64,000 nt of DNA from Caulobacterales bacterium (lineage in GTDB: Bacteria > Pseudomonadota > Alphaproteobacteria > Caulobacterales > Caulobacteraceae): NCBI GenBank assembly GCA_019510435.1, contig JAEKKJ010000015.1, positions 88,731 to 152,730 of the forward strand, written 5' to 3'. The stretch's first letter is position 1. Every line of letters starts with the position of its first letter. A program made the translations under genes and the position numbers. Under the pieces are notes generated by a model. It was not told where the DNA came from. It was given only the letters and a program-made list of their open reading frames with translations, and did no database searches. Below are positions 9,959 through 19,226 of this stretch, one piece after another.

Positions 9959-11416
9959 GTGGCGATTGACGCCGGCCGGAGGTCGCCGCACGGTCGGCGC
10001 TTTCCCAGGTATCGGATTCCCAGCTTGCGTCCTTCCGTTGTGCTCGTCGGCCTTGCTGCCGCCCTCCTCGCCACCTCCGCCCTCGCCGGTGCGCCGACGC
10101 CCTCCGACCCGGCGCTCACCGCCCAGGCGCTGGAGATCCTGAAACGCGGCGTGGCCTTCAATACCTCCGCCGGCGCTGGCAACACCGTGGCCTATGCGCA
10201 GTACCTGAAGGGCGTGCTGACCGCCGCCGGCTACGCCGAGAGCGACATCACCATCGAGCCGATGTTCGGCACGGCCCTGATGCTCGCCCGCTATCCGGGG
10301 GCGGACCCGAAGCAGAAGCCGCTGGTTATCTCAGGCCACATGGACGTGGTGGCGGCGAATCCGGCCGACTGGACCCGCGATCCCTTCACGCCGGTGGTGG
10401 AGAACGGCTGGATCTATGGCCGCGGCGCAGTCGACGACAAGTACGACGTCTCGGTGGTAATCGCCGAGCTGGCGCGGCTGCGGCGGGAGGGCTGGAAGCC
10501 CCGCCGCGATGTGGTGCTGGCGCTCTCCGGCGACGAGGAGACCACCATGCGCACCACCGAGGTGCTGGCCAAGCGGCTGAGCAACGCCGAGCTGGTGCTG
10601 AATACCGACGGCGGCGGCGGTGAGCTGAAGGCCGGCAAGCCCACGCCCTACGGCATCCAGGGCGCGGAGAAGACCTACGCCGACTTCACCGTCACCTTCA
10701 CCGATCCTGGCGGCCACTCCAGCCGGCCGACCCCCACCAACGCCATCTACCGCCTGGCCAAGGCCCTGGACCGGGTCGCGGCCTACCGCTTCCCGACCCT
10801 GAGCAACGAGATCACCCGCGCCCAGCTGGCGGCCGACGGCGCGCAGACGCCGGGGCCGATCGGCGCGGCGCTGAAAGCCTTCGCCGCGGACCCCACCAAC
10901 GCGGCCGCCATCGAGACCCTGTCGGCCGAGCCCGATGTGAACCCCAAGCTGCGGACCACCTGCGTCGCCACCATGATCTCCGGCGGCCACGCCACCAACG
11001 CCCTGCCGCAGAAGGCCAGCGCCACCGTCAACTGCCGGATCTTCCCCGGCACGCCGTCGGAGAGCGTGCGCCAGACCCTGGTCAAGGTGATCGACGATCC
11101 CACCGCCCAGGTGAAGCGGCTGGACGACGGCTCCATCGACAGCCCGCCCTCCCCGCTGCGGCCCGACGTGCTGGCCGCGGTCACCAAGGCCGTCCACGCC
11201 CGCTATCCGGGCCTCGCCATCGTGCCGTCGCAGGACTCCGGCGCCTCGGACAGCATGTACTTCCGCGCGCTGGGCATCCCCTCGTACGGGGTCAGCGGGC
11301 TCTTCATGGAGCAGGGCCAGTCGTTCATCCACGGCCTCAACGAGAAGGCCCCCGTAGCCGGCCTGGACGGGGACCTGGCCCACTGGGACTCCCTGCTGCG
11401 AGACCTGGGGAGGTAG
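9959..11416 (+). CDS. M20/M25/M40 family metallopeptidase, secreted
   Basis: 485 aa from GTG 9959. An alternative TTG at 10025 would give a tighter signal peptide (LRPSVVLVGLAAALLATSALAGAP) and may be the real start. The catalytic core is intact: SGHMDVVAAN (metal His and catalytic Asp), GRGAVDDKYD (bridging Asp), SGDEETT (general-base Glu), and a late QSFIHGLNEK His. The dimerisation insert contains GGHSSRPTPTNAIYRLAKAL. M20 members hydrolyse dipeptides, acyl-amino acids or carboxypeptidase substrates; specificity cannot be read here. Export to the periplasm is inferred. No operon partner follows. Confidence 0.88.
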   Translation: MAIDAGRRSPHGRRFPRYRIPSLRPSVVLVGLAAALLATSALAGAPTPSDPALTAQALEILKRGVAFNTSAGAGNTVAYAQYLKGVLTAAGYAESDITIEPMFGTALMLARYPGADPKQKPLVISGHMDVVAANPADWTRDPFTPVVENGWIYGRGAVDDKYDVSVVIAELARLRREGWKPRRDVVLALSGDEETTMRTTEVLAKRLSNAELVLNTDGGGGELKAGKPTPYGIQGAEKTYADFTVTFTDPGGHSSRPTPTNAIYRLAKALDRVAAYRFPTLSNEITRAQLAADGAQTPGPIGAALKAFAADPTNAAAIETLSAEPDVNPKLRTTCVATMISGGHATNALPQKASATVNCRIFPGTPSESVRQTLVKVIDDPTAQVKRLDDGSIDSPPSPLRPDVLAAVTKAVHARYPGLAIVPSQDSGASDSMYFRALGIPSYGVSGLFMEQGQSFIHGLNEKAPVAGLDGDLAHWDSLLRDLGR

Positions 11417-11423
11417 CTGTTAG

Positions 11424-11505
11424 AAACCGCCGAGATCGCAGAGACACGCGGAGCCACGGAGCGCGTTGAGGCTCTCTGCGCATCTCCGCGATCTTTGCGG
11501 TTGAA
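11424..11505. repeat. Imperfect palindromic intergenic repeat with CTCTGCG motifs
   Basis: Nested inverted repeats AACCGC...GCGGTT and GATCGC...GCGATC enclose GCAGAGA/TCTCTGC arms. It lies between the convergent M20 peptidase and nitroreductase genes. The CTCTGCG...TTTGCGGTT sequence resembles a repeat seen in intergenic DNA of several proteobacteria. It may act as a bidirectional terminator. Confidence 0.5.
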
Positions 11506-11528
11506 ATGGCGCGCCGCAGGCCCGCCGC

Positions 11529-12230
11529 CTACTCCTCGAACCCCACGAACACCGCCGCCTCGTCCACCGACTTGCGGCGCGAAACCACGGCATTGGCGGG
11601 GAAGCTGTCGTCGGGCCAGCCCAGGGCGACGCAGATCATGATCACCTGGTCGTCCGGGATGGCCGCGTGCTCGCGCACCACCGGCGACTGCATGATGCCC
11701 TGGCTGTTGATCACGCAGCCCAGCCCCCGCGACCAGGCGGCGTTGACCAGGGCGTTGGTGACCGCGCCGCAGTCGAAGGGCGCGATGTCGCCGCCGTGGA
11801 TGGTGCGGTCGTAGGTGACCACGATGGAGACCGGGGCGTCGAACTGGCGAAAGCCCCGCAGCACCCAGTCGCGGCGCTTGTCCTTGTCGTCGCGGGCGAT
11901 GTCCATGGCGCCGAATAGCTGCTTGGCGATCTCCACCTGGCGTTCGCGATGGGCGCCCTCATAGGCCCCGTGACTGCGGAACTCGCGGCTCTCCGGCACC
12001 CCGGCCAGGTTGCGCTCGGTGTTGCCGGCGCGGATGCGGTCCAGCGGCTCGCCGGCCACCACGTAGAAGTTCCACGGCTGGGTGTTCAGCGACGAGGGCG
12101 CGCGCATGGCCATCTCGATGACCTCGCGGATCAGCGCCTTGGGCACCGGGCGGCGCTGATAGCCGCGGATGCTGCGCCGGCCGAGGACGACGTCGTCGAA
12201 CGACTGGACGGAGGCTTCTAATGCTTTCAA
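11529..12230 (-). CDS. Nitroreductase family protein (FMN-dependent oxidoreductase)
   Basis: 233 aa. These FMN enzymes reduce nitroaromatics, quinones or related substrates with NAD(P)H. RRSIRGYQRRPVPKALIREV is the N-terminal FMN-phosphate binding region, APSSLNTQPWNFYVV the second hallmark, and GLGCVINSQGI the C-terminal loop. The family works as a homodimer in the cytosol. It is divergent from the amidohydrolase gene with 153 bases between. Substrate is not predictable from sequence. Confidence 0.92.
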   Translation of the reverse strand: MKALEASVQSFDDVVLGRRSIRGYQRRPVPKALIREVIEMAMRAPSSLNTQPWNFYVVAGEPLDRIRAGNTERNLAGVPESREFRSHGAYEGAHRERQVEIAKQLFGAMDIARDDKDKRRDWVLRGFRQFDAPVSIVVTYDRTIHGGDIAPFDCGAVTNALVNAAWSRGLGCVINSQGIMQSPVVREHAAIPDDQVIMICVALGWPDDSFPANAVVSRRKSVDEAAVFVGFEE

Positions 12231-12383
12231 GGCGGCGTTTCCTGGCTGAGGCGCAGGGCGATATAGCCCGGCGCCGCTACGTCAGCGAAAGGGCCGTGGG
12301 AGCGCCTCGGGCCGAAACTTTCGCTGGCCCTTCCGTGACGTCGGCCCCCTATCCTCCGCAAAACACGTGATCTGGAGGACGCC

Positions 12384-14150
12384 ATGCACGACCTGATCAT
12401 CCGGGGCGGGACCATCGTCGACGGGACCGGCGGCGAGCCGTTCGTGGGCGACGTGGCTATCGACGGCGAGCGCATCGTGGCGGTGGGCGAGGTCAGCGGC
12501 CCGGCGCGGCGCGAGATCGACGCTACGGGCCTGGTCGTCACTCCGGGGTGGGTCGACATCCACACCCACTACGACGGTCAGGCCACCTGGGATCCGGTGA
12601 TGGCCCCCTCGTCCTGGCACGGCGTGACCACGGCGATCATGGGCAACTGCGGGGTCGGCTTCGCCCCGGTGCGCAGCGACCAGCACGGCTTCCTGATCGA
12701 GCTGATGGAGGGCGTGGAGGACATCCCCGGCGCCGCCCTGGCCGAGGGCATCGACTGGAAGTGGGAGAGCTTCCCGCAGTACCTCGACGCGCTCGAGGCC
12801 AAGCCACGGGCCATCGACGTCGGGACCCACGTGCCGCACGGCGCCGTCCGCGCCTATGTGCTGGGCGAGCGCTGCAACACCGACTACCAGCCCGACACCG
12901 AGGAGATCGCCGAGATGGCGCGCCTGGTGCGCGAGGGCGTGGAGGCCGGGGCCCTCGGCTTCTCTACCTCCCGGACCCTGCTGCACAAGGACGTCCACGG
13001 CGTCCACGTGCCCGGCACCTTCGCCGGATCCGACGAGATGCTGGCCATGGGCCTGTCCATGAAGGGCCTGCGCCACGGCGTCTTCGAGATGGTCTCCGAC
13101 CACCTGGGCGACGACGACGAGTGGATGTGGGTCAAGGGCTTCGCCCAGGAGACCGGCCTGCCGGTGACCCTGGTGGCCACCTCCGCCGGCGCCTACGAAG
13201 GCGACAAGATGTACAACATCGCCGAGGAGTCCCGCCGCCACGGCATGGACATCCGCCCGCAGATCGCCGGTCGGCCCACCGGCATCCTCCACGGCCTGAC
13301 CTCCAGCTTCCACATCTTCATCGCCAGCCCCACCTGGCGCGCCAAGCTGGAGCCGCTCTCGCTCGAGGCGCGGCTGACGGCGATGCAGGACCCGCAGGTC
13401 CGCGCCGCCCTGTTGACCGAGGACAGCCCGCTGATCCGTGCGGCCCTGGGGACCGGCGGCGAAGGCGCGGCCCTGGCCACCGCCTTCAGCACCGACGGCC
13501 TGCTCTGGCGGGTCTTCCCCCTGGGCGAGCGGCCCAACTACGAGCCCGACCGCGCTGAGAGCGTGGCGGGCCTGGCCGAGGCCGCGGGTGTCTCGCCGAT
13601 CGAGATGATGTACGACCTGCTGCTTCGCGAGGGCGGGCGCGAGCTGTTCTACCAGCCGCTGGGCGGCTACGCGACCTACAACTTCGACTTCTTCCGCAAG
13701 AACATGCAGCATCCCAATGTGTTGTTTGGACTTTCTGACGGCGGGGCCCACTGCGGCGTGATCGCCGACGCGGGCATGCCCACCTTCATCCTCAGCTACT
13801 GGGCGCGCGACCGGGTCAAGGGCGAGCAGTTCCCGCTGCCGTTCCTGGTCAAGAAACTGACCAGCGACACCGCCCGGGCCTATGGCCTGAACGACCGCGG
13901 CCGACTGGCGCCCGGCCTGCTGGCCGATCTCAACGTTATCGACTTCGCGGCGCTGCGGCTCTTCCGGCCGGAGGCGGTGAACGATCTGCCGGCCGGCGGG
14001 CGGCGGCTGGTGCAGCGGGCCGAGGGCTATCGCTACACCGTCAAGTCCGGCCAGGTGACCTTCGAGGACGGCCACCACACCGGCGCCCTGCCCGGCGGCC
14101 TGGTGCGCGGCGGCCGTGAGGCGGTGATCCTGCCGCTGGCGGCGGAGTAG
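12384..14150 (+). CDS. N-acyl-D-amino-acid deacylase-like amidohydrolase
   Basis: 588 aa with GGAGG before the ATG. It belongs to the D-aminoacylase branch of the metal-dependent amidohydrolase superfamily. An N-terminal beta-sandwich ([14 protein letters not shown]) precedes the TIM-barrel motif [15 protein letters not shown], which contains the HxH metal pair; [16 protein letters not shown] follows. [14 protein letters not shown] near residue 455 carries the conserved Asp/His region. The C-terminus closes with [15 protein letters not shown]. Likely activity is hydrolysis of N-acyl-D-amino acids or a related amide; exact substrate unknown. A strong hairpin follows the stop. The gene stands alone. 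Confidence 0.85.
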   Translation: MHDLIIRGGTIVDGTGGEPFVGDVAIDGERIVAVGEVSGPARREIDATGLVVTPGWVDIHTHYDGQATWDPVMAPSSWHGVTTAIMGNCGVGFAPVRSDQHGFLIELMEGVEDIPGAALAEGIDWKWESFPQYLDALEAKPRAIDVGTHVPHGAVRAYVLGERCNTDYQPDTEEIAEMARLVREGVEAGALGFSTSRTLLHKDVHGVHVPGTFAGSDEMLAMGLSMKGLRHGVFEMVSDHLGDDDEWMWVKGFAQETGLPVTLVATSAGAYEGDKMYNIAEESRRHGMDIRPQIAGRPTGILHGLTSSFHIFIASPTWRAKLEPLSLEARLTAMQDPQVRAALLTEDSPLIRAALGTGGEGAALATAFSTDGLLWRVFPLGERPNYEPDRAESVAGLAEAAGVSPIEMMYDLLLREGGRELFYQPLGGYATYNFDFFRKNMQHPNVLFGLSDGGAHCGVIADAGMPTFILSYWARDRVKGEQFPLPFLVKKLTSDTARAYGLNDRGRLAPGLLADLNVIDFAALRLFRPEAVNDLPAGGRRLVQRAEGYRYTVKSGQVTFEDGHHTGALPGGLVRGGREAVILPLAAE

Positions 14151-14162
14151 CGCCGGGAGCCG

Positions 14163-14193
14163 CACATCGTGGCCCTCGCGGGCCCACGATGTG
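14163..14193 (+). terminator. Terminator-like hairpin after amidohydrolase
   Basis: CACATCGTGG and CCACGATGTG form a perfect 10-bp stem, extended by inner CCC/GGG pairing, starting 13 bases after the stop at 14150. No T-run follows, so it may be a processing or stability hairpin rather than an intrinsic terminator. Confidence 0.6.
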
Positions 14194-14294
14194 TCGGCCT
14201 GGCGACAGACGGACACGGAACGCCCCGCCGCGGCCCAACTGTGGTCCCGGGGCCGCGGCATGAGGCGCTTCGCAGCTACTCGCGGAGACCGCCC

Positions 14295-14489
14295 ATGCCC
14301 GACCTGGCCCCCGGCTTCGAGACCGACCGCCGCATCGGCGGCCCCGCCGTCCTGCACTTCACGCCGTCGGAATGGCGCTCGATCATCGAGGATCCCGACT
14401 TCCTGCGCGACCGCGACAACGACTACCGCGCGCCGCGGCGGTGGCTGGGCGTGGCGGTGAAGATCGTGCCGGACCATCGGTTCGGCTAG
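14295..14489 (+). CDS. Small conserved-looking hypothetical protein
   Basis: 64 aa from ATG 14295 (MPDLAPGFETDRRIGG); the track's longer start is unlikely because it runs into the upstream hairpin region. The sequence is soluble, with a dense central stretch FTPSEWRSIIEDPDFLRDRD rich in acidic and aromatic residues, then RRWLGVAVKIVPDH. No domain is recognised. It converges on the GNAT gene with an 10-base gap. Codon use matches its neighbours, which supports a real gene. Function unknown. Confidence 0.55.
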   Translation: MPDLAPGFETDRRIGGPAVLHFTPSEWRSIIEDPDFLRDRDNDYRAPRRWLGVAVKIVPDHRFG

Positions 14490-14499
14490 CGGCCCGGCG

Positions 14500-15222
14500 T
14501 CAGCGCCAGTAGCGATAGGTCCAGGCCGGCGTGAAGCCCGCCCGGCGGTAGATGCGGCGGGCGGGATTGGCCTCCTCGACCTGCAGGAACACGCGCGTCA
14601 CGCCGCGTGCGGCCAGGGCGCGGCCCAGCGCCCCGAGGATGGCGGCGGCGTGGCCCTGGCCGCGATGGGCCGGCGCCGTGCGCATGCCATGGATGCCGCC
14701 CCACGCCGCACCGACCGAGGCGACTCCAACGGCCTGCGTCGCTCCGTCGAGGCCGGCGGCCCCGTAGAGCGCGCCCGGTGAACGCGTCAGGGCGGCGATG
14801 CGGTGCGCCCCGTCGGCGGCGTCGAAACCCGCCCCCAGGAACACCGCCCCCCAGGCCTGGTCCGGCCTGTCCAACACCCGGGCCGGGGCATCGCTCAGCG
14901 CGGCCAGGCCCGCGGTGTTGCCCAGCTTCATGATGGTCGGCTGCTGACCGGTCAGGCCATGCCGCGCGACCTCGGCCCGGACCGCGTCGAGGCCGGGAAC
15001 CTCGGCCAGCCGGAACGCCGGCTTCAGGCCGCGGCTCCGATACGCCTCCACGATCGCCTCGATCGCTGCCGGACCGAGGTCGTGCCGGAGCGGCACGGCG
15101 CTCTTGGCCCGCCCGATCGACCCGTTGTCGAGCGGCGCCAGCCAGCCCTCGATCTCCAGGACCTCGGGCGGCGCAACGGCCGCCACCACGTCGCGCTCAA
15201 GCTGTTCGATGTCGAGGGGCAC
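14500..15222 (-). CDS. GNAT family N-acetyltransferase
   Basis: 240 aa from GTG 15222 (VPLDIEQLERDV), chosen because GGAAG lies seven bases upstream and the longer track ORF would overlap smpB in another frame. The C-terminal half holds the acetyl-CoA binding motif A (GIHGMRTAPAHRGQGHAAAI) and motif B (FLQVEEANPARRIYRRAGF), ending in the common YRYW. The N-terminal half resembles a second, degenerate GNAT fold. It acetylates an unknown amine. It starts 25 bases past the smpB stop on the same strand, so it may be in the dapA-smpB transcription unit. Confidence 0.85.
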   Translation of the reverse strand: MPLDIEQLERDVVAAVAPPEVLEIEGWLAPLDNGSIGRAKSAVPLRHDLGPAAIEAIVEAYRSRGLKPAFRLAEVPGLDAVRAEVARHGLTGQQPTIMKLGNTAGLAALSDAPARVLDRPDQAWGAVFLGAGFDAADGAHRIAALTRSPGALYGAAGLDGATQAVGVASVGAAWGGIHGMRTAPAHRGQGHAAAILGALGRALAARGVTRVFLQVEEANPARRIYRRAGFTPAWTYRYWR

Positions 15223-15247
15223 TGGGCTTCCGCCGAGAAGGTTGGAC

Positions 15248-15706
15248 TCAGCCCTTCTCCCGCATGAGCCGGGCCTTGTCGCGTTGCCAGTCGCGCTCGG
15301 CGGCCACTTCGCGCTTGTCATGAGCCTTCTTGCCCTTGGCCAGGGCGATCTCCAGCTTCGCAAGGCCCTTGTCGGACCAGTAGAGCTTGGTGGGGATCAG
15401 GGTGCGGCCTTCGCGCTGCACGGCGCCGATCAGCTTGCCGATCTCCTTGCGCTTCAGGAGCAGCTTCCGCGGCCGCCGCGGCTCGTGGTTGAAGTACGGC
15501 CCGGCCTGCGTATAGGGCGGGATATCGGCGTTCACGAGGACGATCTGGTCGCCCTCCACCGCCGCATAGCTCTCGGCGATGTTGGCCTTGCCGTTGCGCA
15601 GGGACTTCACCTCCGAGCCGGTCAGGGCGAGGCCCGCCTCGAACGTCTCGTCCAGGAAGTAGTCGAACCGCGCCCGGCGGTTCTCGGCGATCACCTTGCC
15701 TGCCAT
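15248..15706 (-). CDS. smpB: SsrA-binding protein
   Basis: 152 aa from ATG 15706 ([18 protein letters not shown]). It binds tmRNA and brings it to stalled ribosomes for trans-translation. Signatures: [38 protein letters not shown], and a basic C-terminal tail ([20 protein letters not shown]) that reaches the decoding centre. The ATG is one base after the dapA stop, a tight coupling seen in other alphaproteobacteria. The tmRNA gene itself is not in this window. Confidence 0.96.
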   Translation of the reverse strand: MAGKVIAENRRARFDYFLDETFEAGLALTGSEVKSLRNGKANIAESYAAVEGDQIVLVNADIPPYTQAGPYFNHEPRRPRKLLLKRKEIGKLIGAVQREGRTLIPTKLYWSDKGLAKLEIALAKGKKAHDKREVAAERDWQRDKARLMREKG

Positions 15707-15707
15707 C

Positions 15708-16592
15708 TCAGATGACCCCGGCGTCCCGCATCGCGGCCAGCACCTCGGCGCGCGAGGCTTCCGAGGCCGGCGTAATCGGCAGGCGCGCGTCCTCCGCACA
15801 AAGGCCCAGGTGCGCGAGAGCGAACTTGGTCGGCGAGGGGCTGGCGTCGGTGAACAGCGCCTTGTGCAGCCGCACCAGCCGGTCCTGGCCCGCCAGGGCG
15901 TCCGGCCAGCGGCCCGCCAGGGCGTCGTCGTAGAACCGCGCGCAGGCCTCGGGCGCCACGTTGGCGGTGACCGAGATGCAGCCGTGACCGCCGTGGGCCA
16001 TGTAGCCGAGCGCCGTCGGGTCGTCGCCCGACAGCATCACCCAGTCCTCGCCGCATTCCAGCCGCTGGAAGCTGGCGCGCGTCAGGTCGCCGGTGGCGTC
16101 CTTGACCCCGACGATATTGGGCAGCTTGGCCAGCCGGGCCAGGACCTCGTTGGAGATGTCCACGCTGGTGCGGCCGGGCACGTTGTAGACCAGCACCGGC
16201 AGCTGCACCGCGTCGTTGATCGCCTTGTAGTGCGCGTAGAGCCCCTCCTGGCTGGGCCGGTTGTAGTAGGGCGTCACCACCAGGGCCGCGTCGGCGCCGA
16301 CCTCCTTGGCGTGGGCGACCAGTTCGATGGCCTCGGCCGTGGCGTTGGAGCCGGCGCCGGCGATCACCGGCACCCGGCCGCGCGCGGTCTGCACGCACAG
16401 CTCCACCACCCGCCTGTGCTCGGCGTGGCTGAGGGTGGCGGTTTCCCCGGTCGTGCCTACGGGAACCAACCCATGGACGTCGCCCGCGATCTGGCGCTCC
16501 ACAAGGGCCACGAAGGCTTTCTCATCCACCTCTCCGTTGCGGAAGGGCGTGACAAGAGCCGGCATGACGCCGCGGAAAAGAGGGTCGGACAT
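15708..16592 (-). CDS. dapA: 4-hydroxy-tetrahydrodipicolinate synthase
   Basis: 294 aa. It condenses pyruvate with aspartate semialdehyde in the lysine/diaminopimelate pathway. Visible: [19 protein letters not shown] (substrate-binding Thr pair), [11 protein letters not shown] (catalytic Tyr and binding Arg), and GVKDATGDL with the Schiff-base Lys. It is the first gene of dapA-smpB(-GNAT) and is divergent from the lytic transglycosylase; DAP supply and peptidoglycan turnover are functionally linked. Confidence 0.96.
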   Translation of the reverse strand: MSDPLFRGVMPALVTPFRNGEVDEKAFVALVERQIAGDVHGLVPVGTTGETATLSHAEHRRVVELCVQTARGRVPVIAGAGSNATAEAIELVAHAKEVGADAALVVTPYYNRPSQEGLYAHYKAINDAVQLPVLVYNVPGRTSVDISNEVLARLAKLPNIVGVKDATGDLTRASFQRLECGEDWVMLSGDDPTALGYMAHGGHGCISVTANVAPEACARFYDDALAGRWPDALAGQDRLVRLHKALFTDASPSPTKFALAHLGLCAEDARLPITPASEASRAEVLAAMRDAGVI

Positions 16593-16746
16593 GGGTGTCT
16601 AGATGGGGTCCAGGTGGGCCGTGCAAAAAGCCGTGAAGATGCCGCTTGTTGTCGCGACGTTCAGATTTGGCGCGACAATATGTTGGCGCGGGCTTAGCCC
16701 GCAACGGCGATTCCACGCATCCCCAAGTCGGGGGGAGATTGTAGGG

Positions 16747-18846
16747 TTGAACGTTCGAGTCCGTAATGCGCTCCTGGTGACCTGCTGCGCGCTGGTCGCG
16801 ACCACGGTCGCGCGCGCCCAGTCCGGCGATCCGATCGGCGACCTCCTGGCCCAGGGACCGCAGTCCAGCGCGGGCCCCAGCGCGCCCATGGCGCGCCAGA
16901 GCGTCGCCCATCCGATCGGGGCGCAGGACCAGGCCTCCCTCACCCAGGCGCTGAGCTCGGCGCGGCGCGGCGACGTCAACGGCGCCCGCTACGCCATCGG
17001 CGCCATCATCGATCCCGTGGCCAAGAAGCTGGCCACCTGGGCCCTGGTCGACCAGAACGCCGACTCGCTGAGCTTCTCCGAGGTGGACGCCGCCCGGCGC
17101 GATCTCGTGGGCTTCCCGCGCGCGGGCCGGCGGCAGGCGGCGGCCGAGAAGCTGCTCGACACCGCCGGCAAGTCGCCGACCGACGTCGTGGCGTGGTTCG
17201 GCGGCCAGGAGCCGCAGACCGCCCAGGGCGCCATGTCACTGGCCTCGGCCTACCGCATGCTGGGCCGCCAGGCCGAGGCGGCCGACCTGGTCCGCCGCTG
17301 GTGGCGCACCAAGACCTTCGAATCCGATCCGCAGCGCCAGATGCTGGCGCGGTTCGGCGACCTCCTGACCGTCGACGACCACGTCAAGCGCGCCGACATG
17401 CTGCTCTACGGCAGCCAGGGGCCCGCCGCGCGCGACATGATCCCCCTCTTGCCCGCCGATCAGCAGCCGGCGGCCCTGGCGCGGATCTCCCTGCGCAGCG
17501 ACAGCCGCGCCGCCGCCGAGGCCTATGCCAGCCTGCCCCCGGCGCTGCAGAGCCAACCGGGCGTGGCGTTCGAACGCGCCGCCTACCTGCGCCGCAAGGG
17601 CGACGACGGCCAGGCCCTCAGCCTGATCTCGGCCCTGCCCAAGGAAGCCGTGTCCCCGGAAGCCGCCGAGCGGGTCTGGGACGAACGCCACCGCCTGGCC
17701 CTCAGCGCCATGCGCGACGGCGACTGGCGCGCCGCCTACCAGGCCGCCGCCGACTGCGGCCTCGGGAACACCAGCCAGGCCACCGACGCCGAGTTCGTCG
17801 CCGGCTGGATCGCGCTCAACAAGCTGAAGGACCCGGAAGCGGCCGGCCGTCACTTCGCTGCCGTGGAGCGGATCGGGGCCTCCCCGATCACCCGCGGCCG
17901 CGCCTTCTACTGGGAAGGCCGCGCCGCCGAGGCCCACGGGGACCACGCCGCGGCCCGGGCCTTCTACGAGCACGGCGCGGAGTACGTGACCACCTTCTAC
18001 GGCCAGTTGGCCGCCGAGAAGCTGGGCCGCAAGCTGGTGCTGCCGCCCGACCCCACGCCGACGAGCGAGGACATCGCCCGCTTCGAGGGCCGCGACGCGG
18101 TCCAGGCGCTGCGGATGCTCGCCGACCTCGGCCAGCGCGACCTCTTCCGCGTCTTCGCCCTGTCGCTGGACGACACCCTGCCGACCACAGTGGAGCAGGC
18201 GCTGCTGGTGGACACCATCCGCAGCTACGGCGACCAAGACACCTCGATGCGCGCGGCCCGCGGCGCGGCGCAGCGCGGCTTCATCCTGGCCGACCGGGCC
18301 TATCCCTACCGCACTCCGCCCCAGGTGGACGGCGGCGCCGAGCCGGCCTTCGTCCTGGCCATCACCCGCCAGGAGAGCAACTTCGATCCCGGCGTGCGCT
18401 CCGGCGCCGATGCGCGGGGGCTGATGCAGCTCTTGCCCTCCACCGCCTCGATCATCGCCCGGCGCATGGGCGTCGGCTATTCCGCCTCGATGCTGTACGA
18501 GCCGGACTACAACATGAAGATCGGCTCGGCCTATCTGGGCCAGCTGGTGGACCGGTTCTCCGGCTCCTATGTGATGGCCGCGGCGGGCTACAACGCCGGG
18601 CCGGGGCGCCCGGCGCAGTGGACCTCGTTCTGCGGCGACCCGCGCGGCGGCTCCTCCGACCCGCTGGACTTCATCGAGTGCATCCCGTTCTCCGAGACGC
18701 GGAACTATGTGATGCGCGTGCTTGAGAACATGCAGGTCTACCGCGCCAAGCTGGCCGGCGGGCAGGCGCCGATCACCCTCTCCTTCGACCTGCACCGCGG
18801 CGGCTACACGCCGTCTCAGCCGATCATCACCGCCAGCGCCCCTTAG
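16747..18846 (+). CDS. Soluble lytic murein transglycosylase (Slt70-like)
   Basis: 699 aa from TTG 16747, preceded by GGGGGAG. This start yields a good signal peptide (NVRVRNALLVTCCALVATTVARAQ), whereas the track ORF adds 48 residues. The long N-terminal region is an alpha-superhelix of TPR-like repeats as in Slt70. The C-terminal SLT domain begins near 535, with catalytic E543 in TRQESNFDP and the conserved GLMQLLPSTA and AAAGYNAGPGR. It cleaves the MurNAc-GlcNAc bond to give 1,6-anhydro products in the periplasm. The last four bases overlap the convergent membrane-protein gene. Confidence 0.92.
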   Translation: MNVRVRNALLVTCCALVATTVARAQSGDPIGDLLAQGPQSSAGPSAPMARQSVAHPIGAQDQASLTQALSSARRGDVNGARYAIGAIIDPVAKKLATWALVDQNADSLSFSEVDAARRDLVGFPRAGRRQAAAEKLLDTAGKSPTDVVAWFGGQEPQTAQGAMSLASAYRMLGRQAEAADLVRRWWRTKTFESDPQRQMLARFGDLLTVDDHVKRADMLLYGSQGPAARDMIPLLPADQQPAALARISLRSDSRAAAEAYASLPPALQSQPGVAFERAAYLRRKGDDGQALSLISALPKEAVSPEAAERVWDERHRLALSAMRDGDWRAAYQAAADCGLGNTSQATDAEFVAGWIALNKLKDPEAAGRHFAAVERIGASPITRGRAFYWEGRAAEAHGDHAAARAFYEHGAEYVTTFYGQLAAEKLGRKLVLPPDPTPTSEDIARFEGRDAVQALRMLADLGQRDLFRVFALSLDDTLPTTVEQALLVDTIRSYGDQDTSMRAARGAAQRGFILADRAYPYRTPPQVDGGAEPAFVLAITRQESNFDPGVRSGADARGLMQLLPSTASIIARRMGVGYSASMLYEPDYNMKIGSAYLGQLVDRFSGSYVMAAAGYNAGPGRPAQWTSFCGDPRGGSSDPLDFIECIPFSETRNYVMRVLENMQVYRAKLAGGQAPITLSFDLHRGGYTPSQPIITASAP

Positions 18847-19211
18847 GCCGCCGGGGTCAGCCGGTAGGCCACGAGGAAGGCGCCCGCCCACAGCATGTCC
18901 GGTGTCGCCGCCAGCCCGAGCAGCGGTTGCGTGCGGCCGAGGCCGACCAGGGTCCACATGGTGGCCCCGAAGGCGAACTTGCAGACGGCGCAGACCGGCA
19001 TCAGCGGCCGGTAGCGCACGGGATCGCGGCCGATCATCAGGTAGAGCACCTGGAAGCCCAGGGCGACCTCAGCGAAGGCGTAGTACCACTGCGGCTGGGT
19101 CAGGGTGTGATGCAGCAGCCGGGCGACCAGGCTCTCGGCCACCAGCAACGGCGCCACCATCACGAAGCCGAAGATCGCGGCCCAGGTGAAGACGCGTTTC
19201 GCGAAGACCAC
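18843..19211 (-). CDS. Small four-helix membrane protein of unknown function
   Basis: 122 aa. Four hydrophobic segments are visible: VFTWAAIFGFVMVAPLLVA, YYAFAEVALGFQVLYLMI, LMPVCAVCKFAFGATMWTLV and DMLWAGAFLVAYRL. A CAVCKF pair of cysteines lies in the third helix. The pattern is typical of small inner membrane proteins annotated only as hypothetical. It lies 15 bases downstream of the ABC ATPase gene on the same strand and may be the last gene of that operon. Confidence 0.75.
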   Translation of the reverse strand: MVFAKRVFTWAAIFGFVMVAPLLVAESLVARLLHHTLTQPQWYYAFAEVALGFQVLYLMIGRDPVRYRPLMPVCAVCKFAFGATMWTLVGLGRTQPLLGLAATPDMLWAGAFLVAYRLTPAA

Positions 19212-19226
19212 TGCCTCTCCTTTCGC

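Noticed and set aside
12282-14477. 731-aa minus-strand ORF
   Set aside because: Shadow of the amidohydrolase, which has intact metal motifs and a good RBS.
16649-16700. Sigma70 promoter before the lytic transglycosylase
   Set aside because: TTGTCG and an ACAATA-like hexamer are over 20 bases apart; spacing does not fit. The TTGGCGCG direct repeat there was noted but has no clear meaning.
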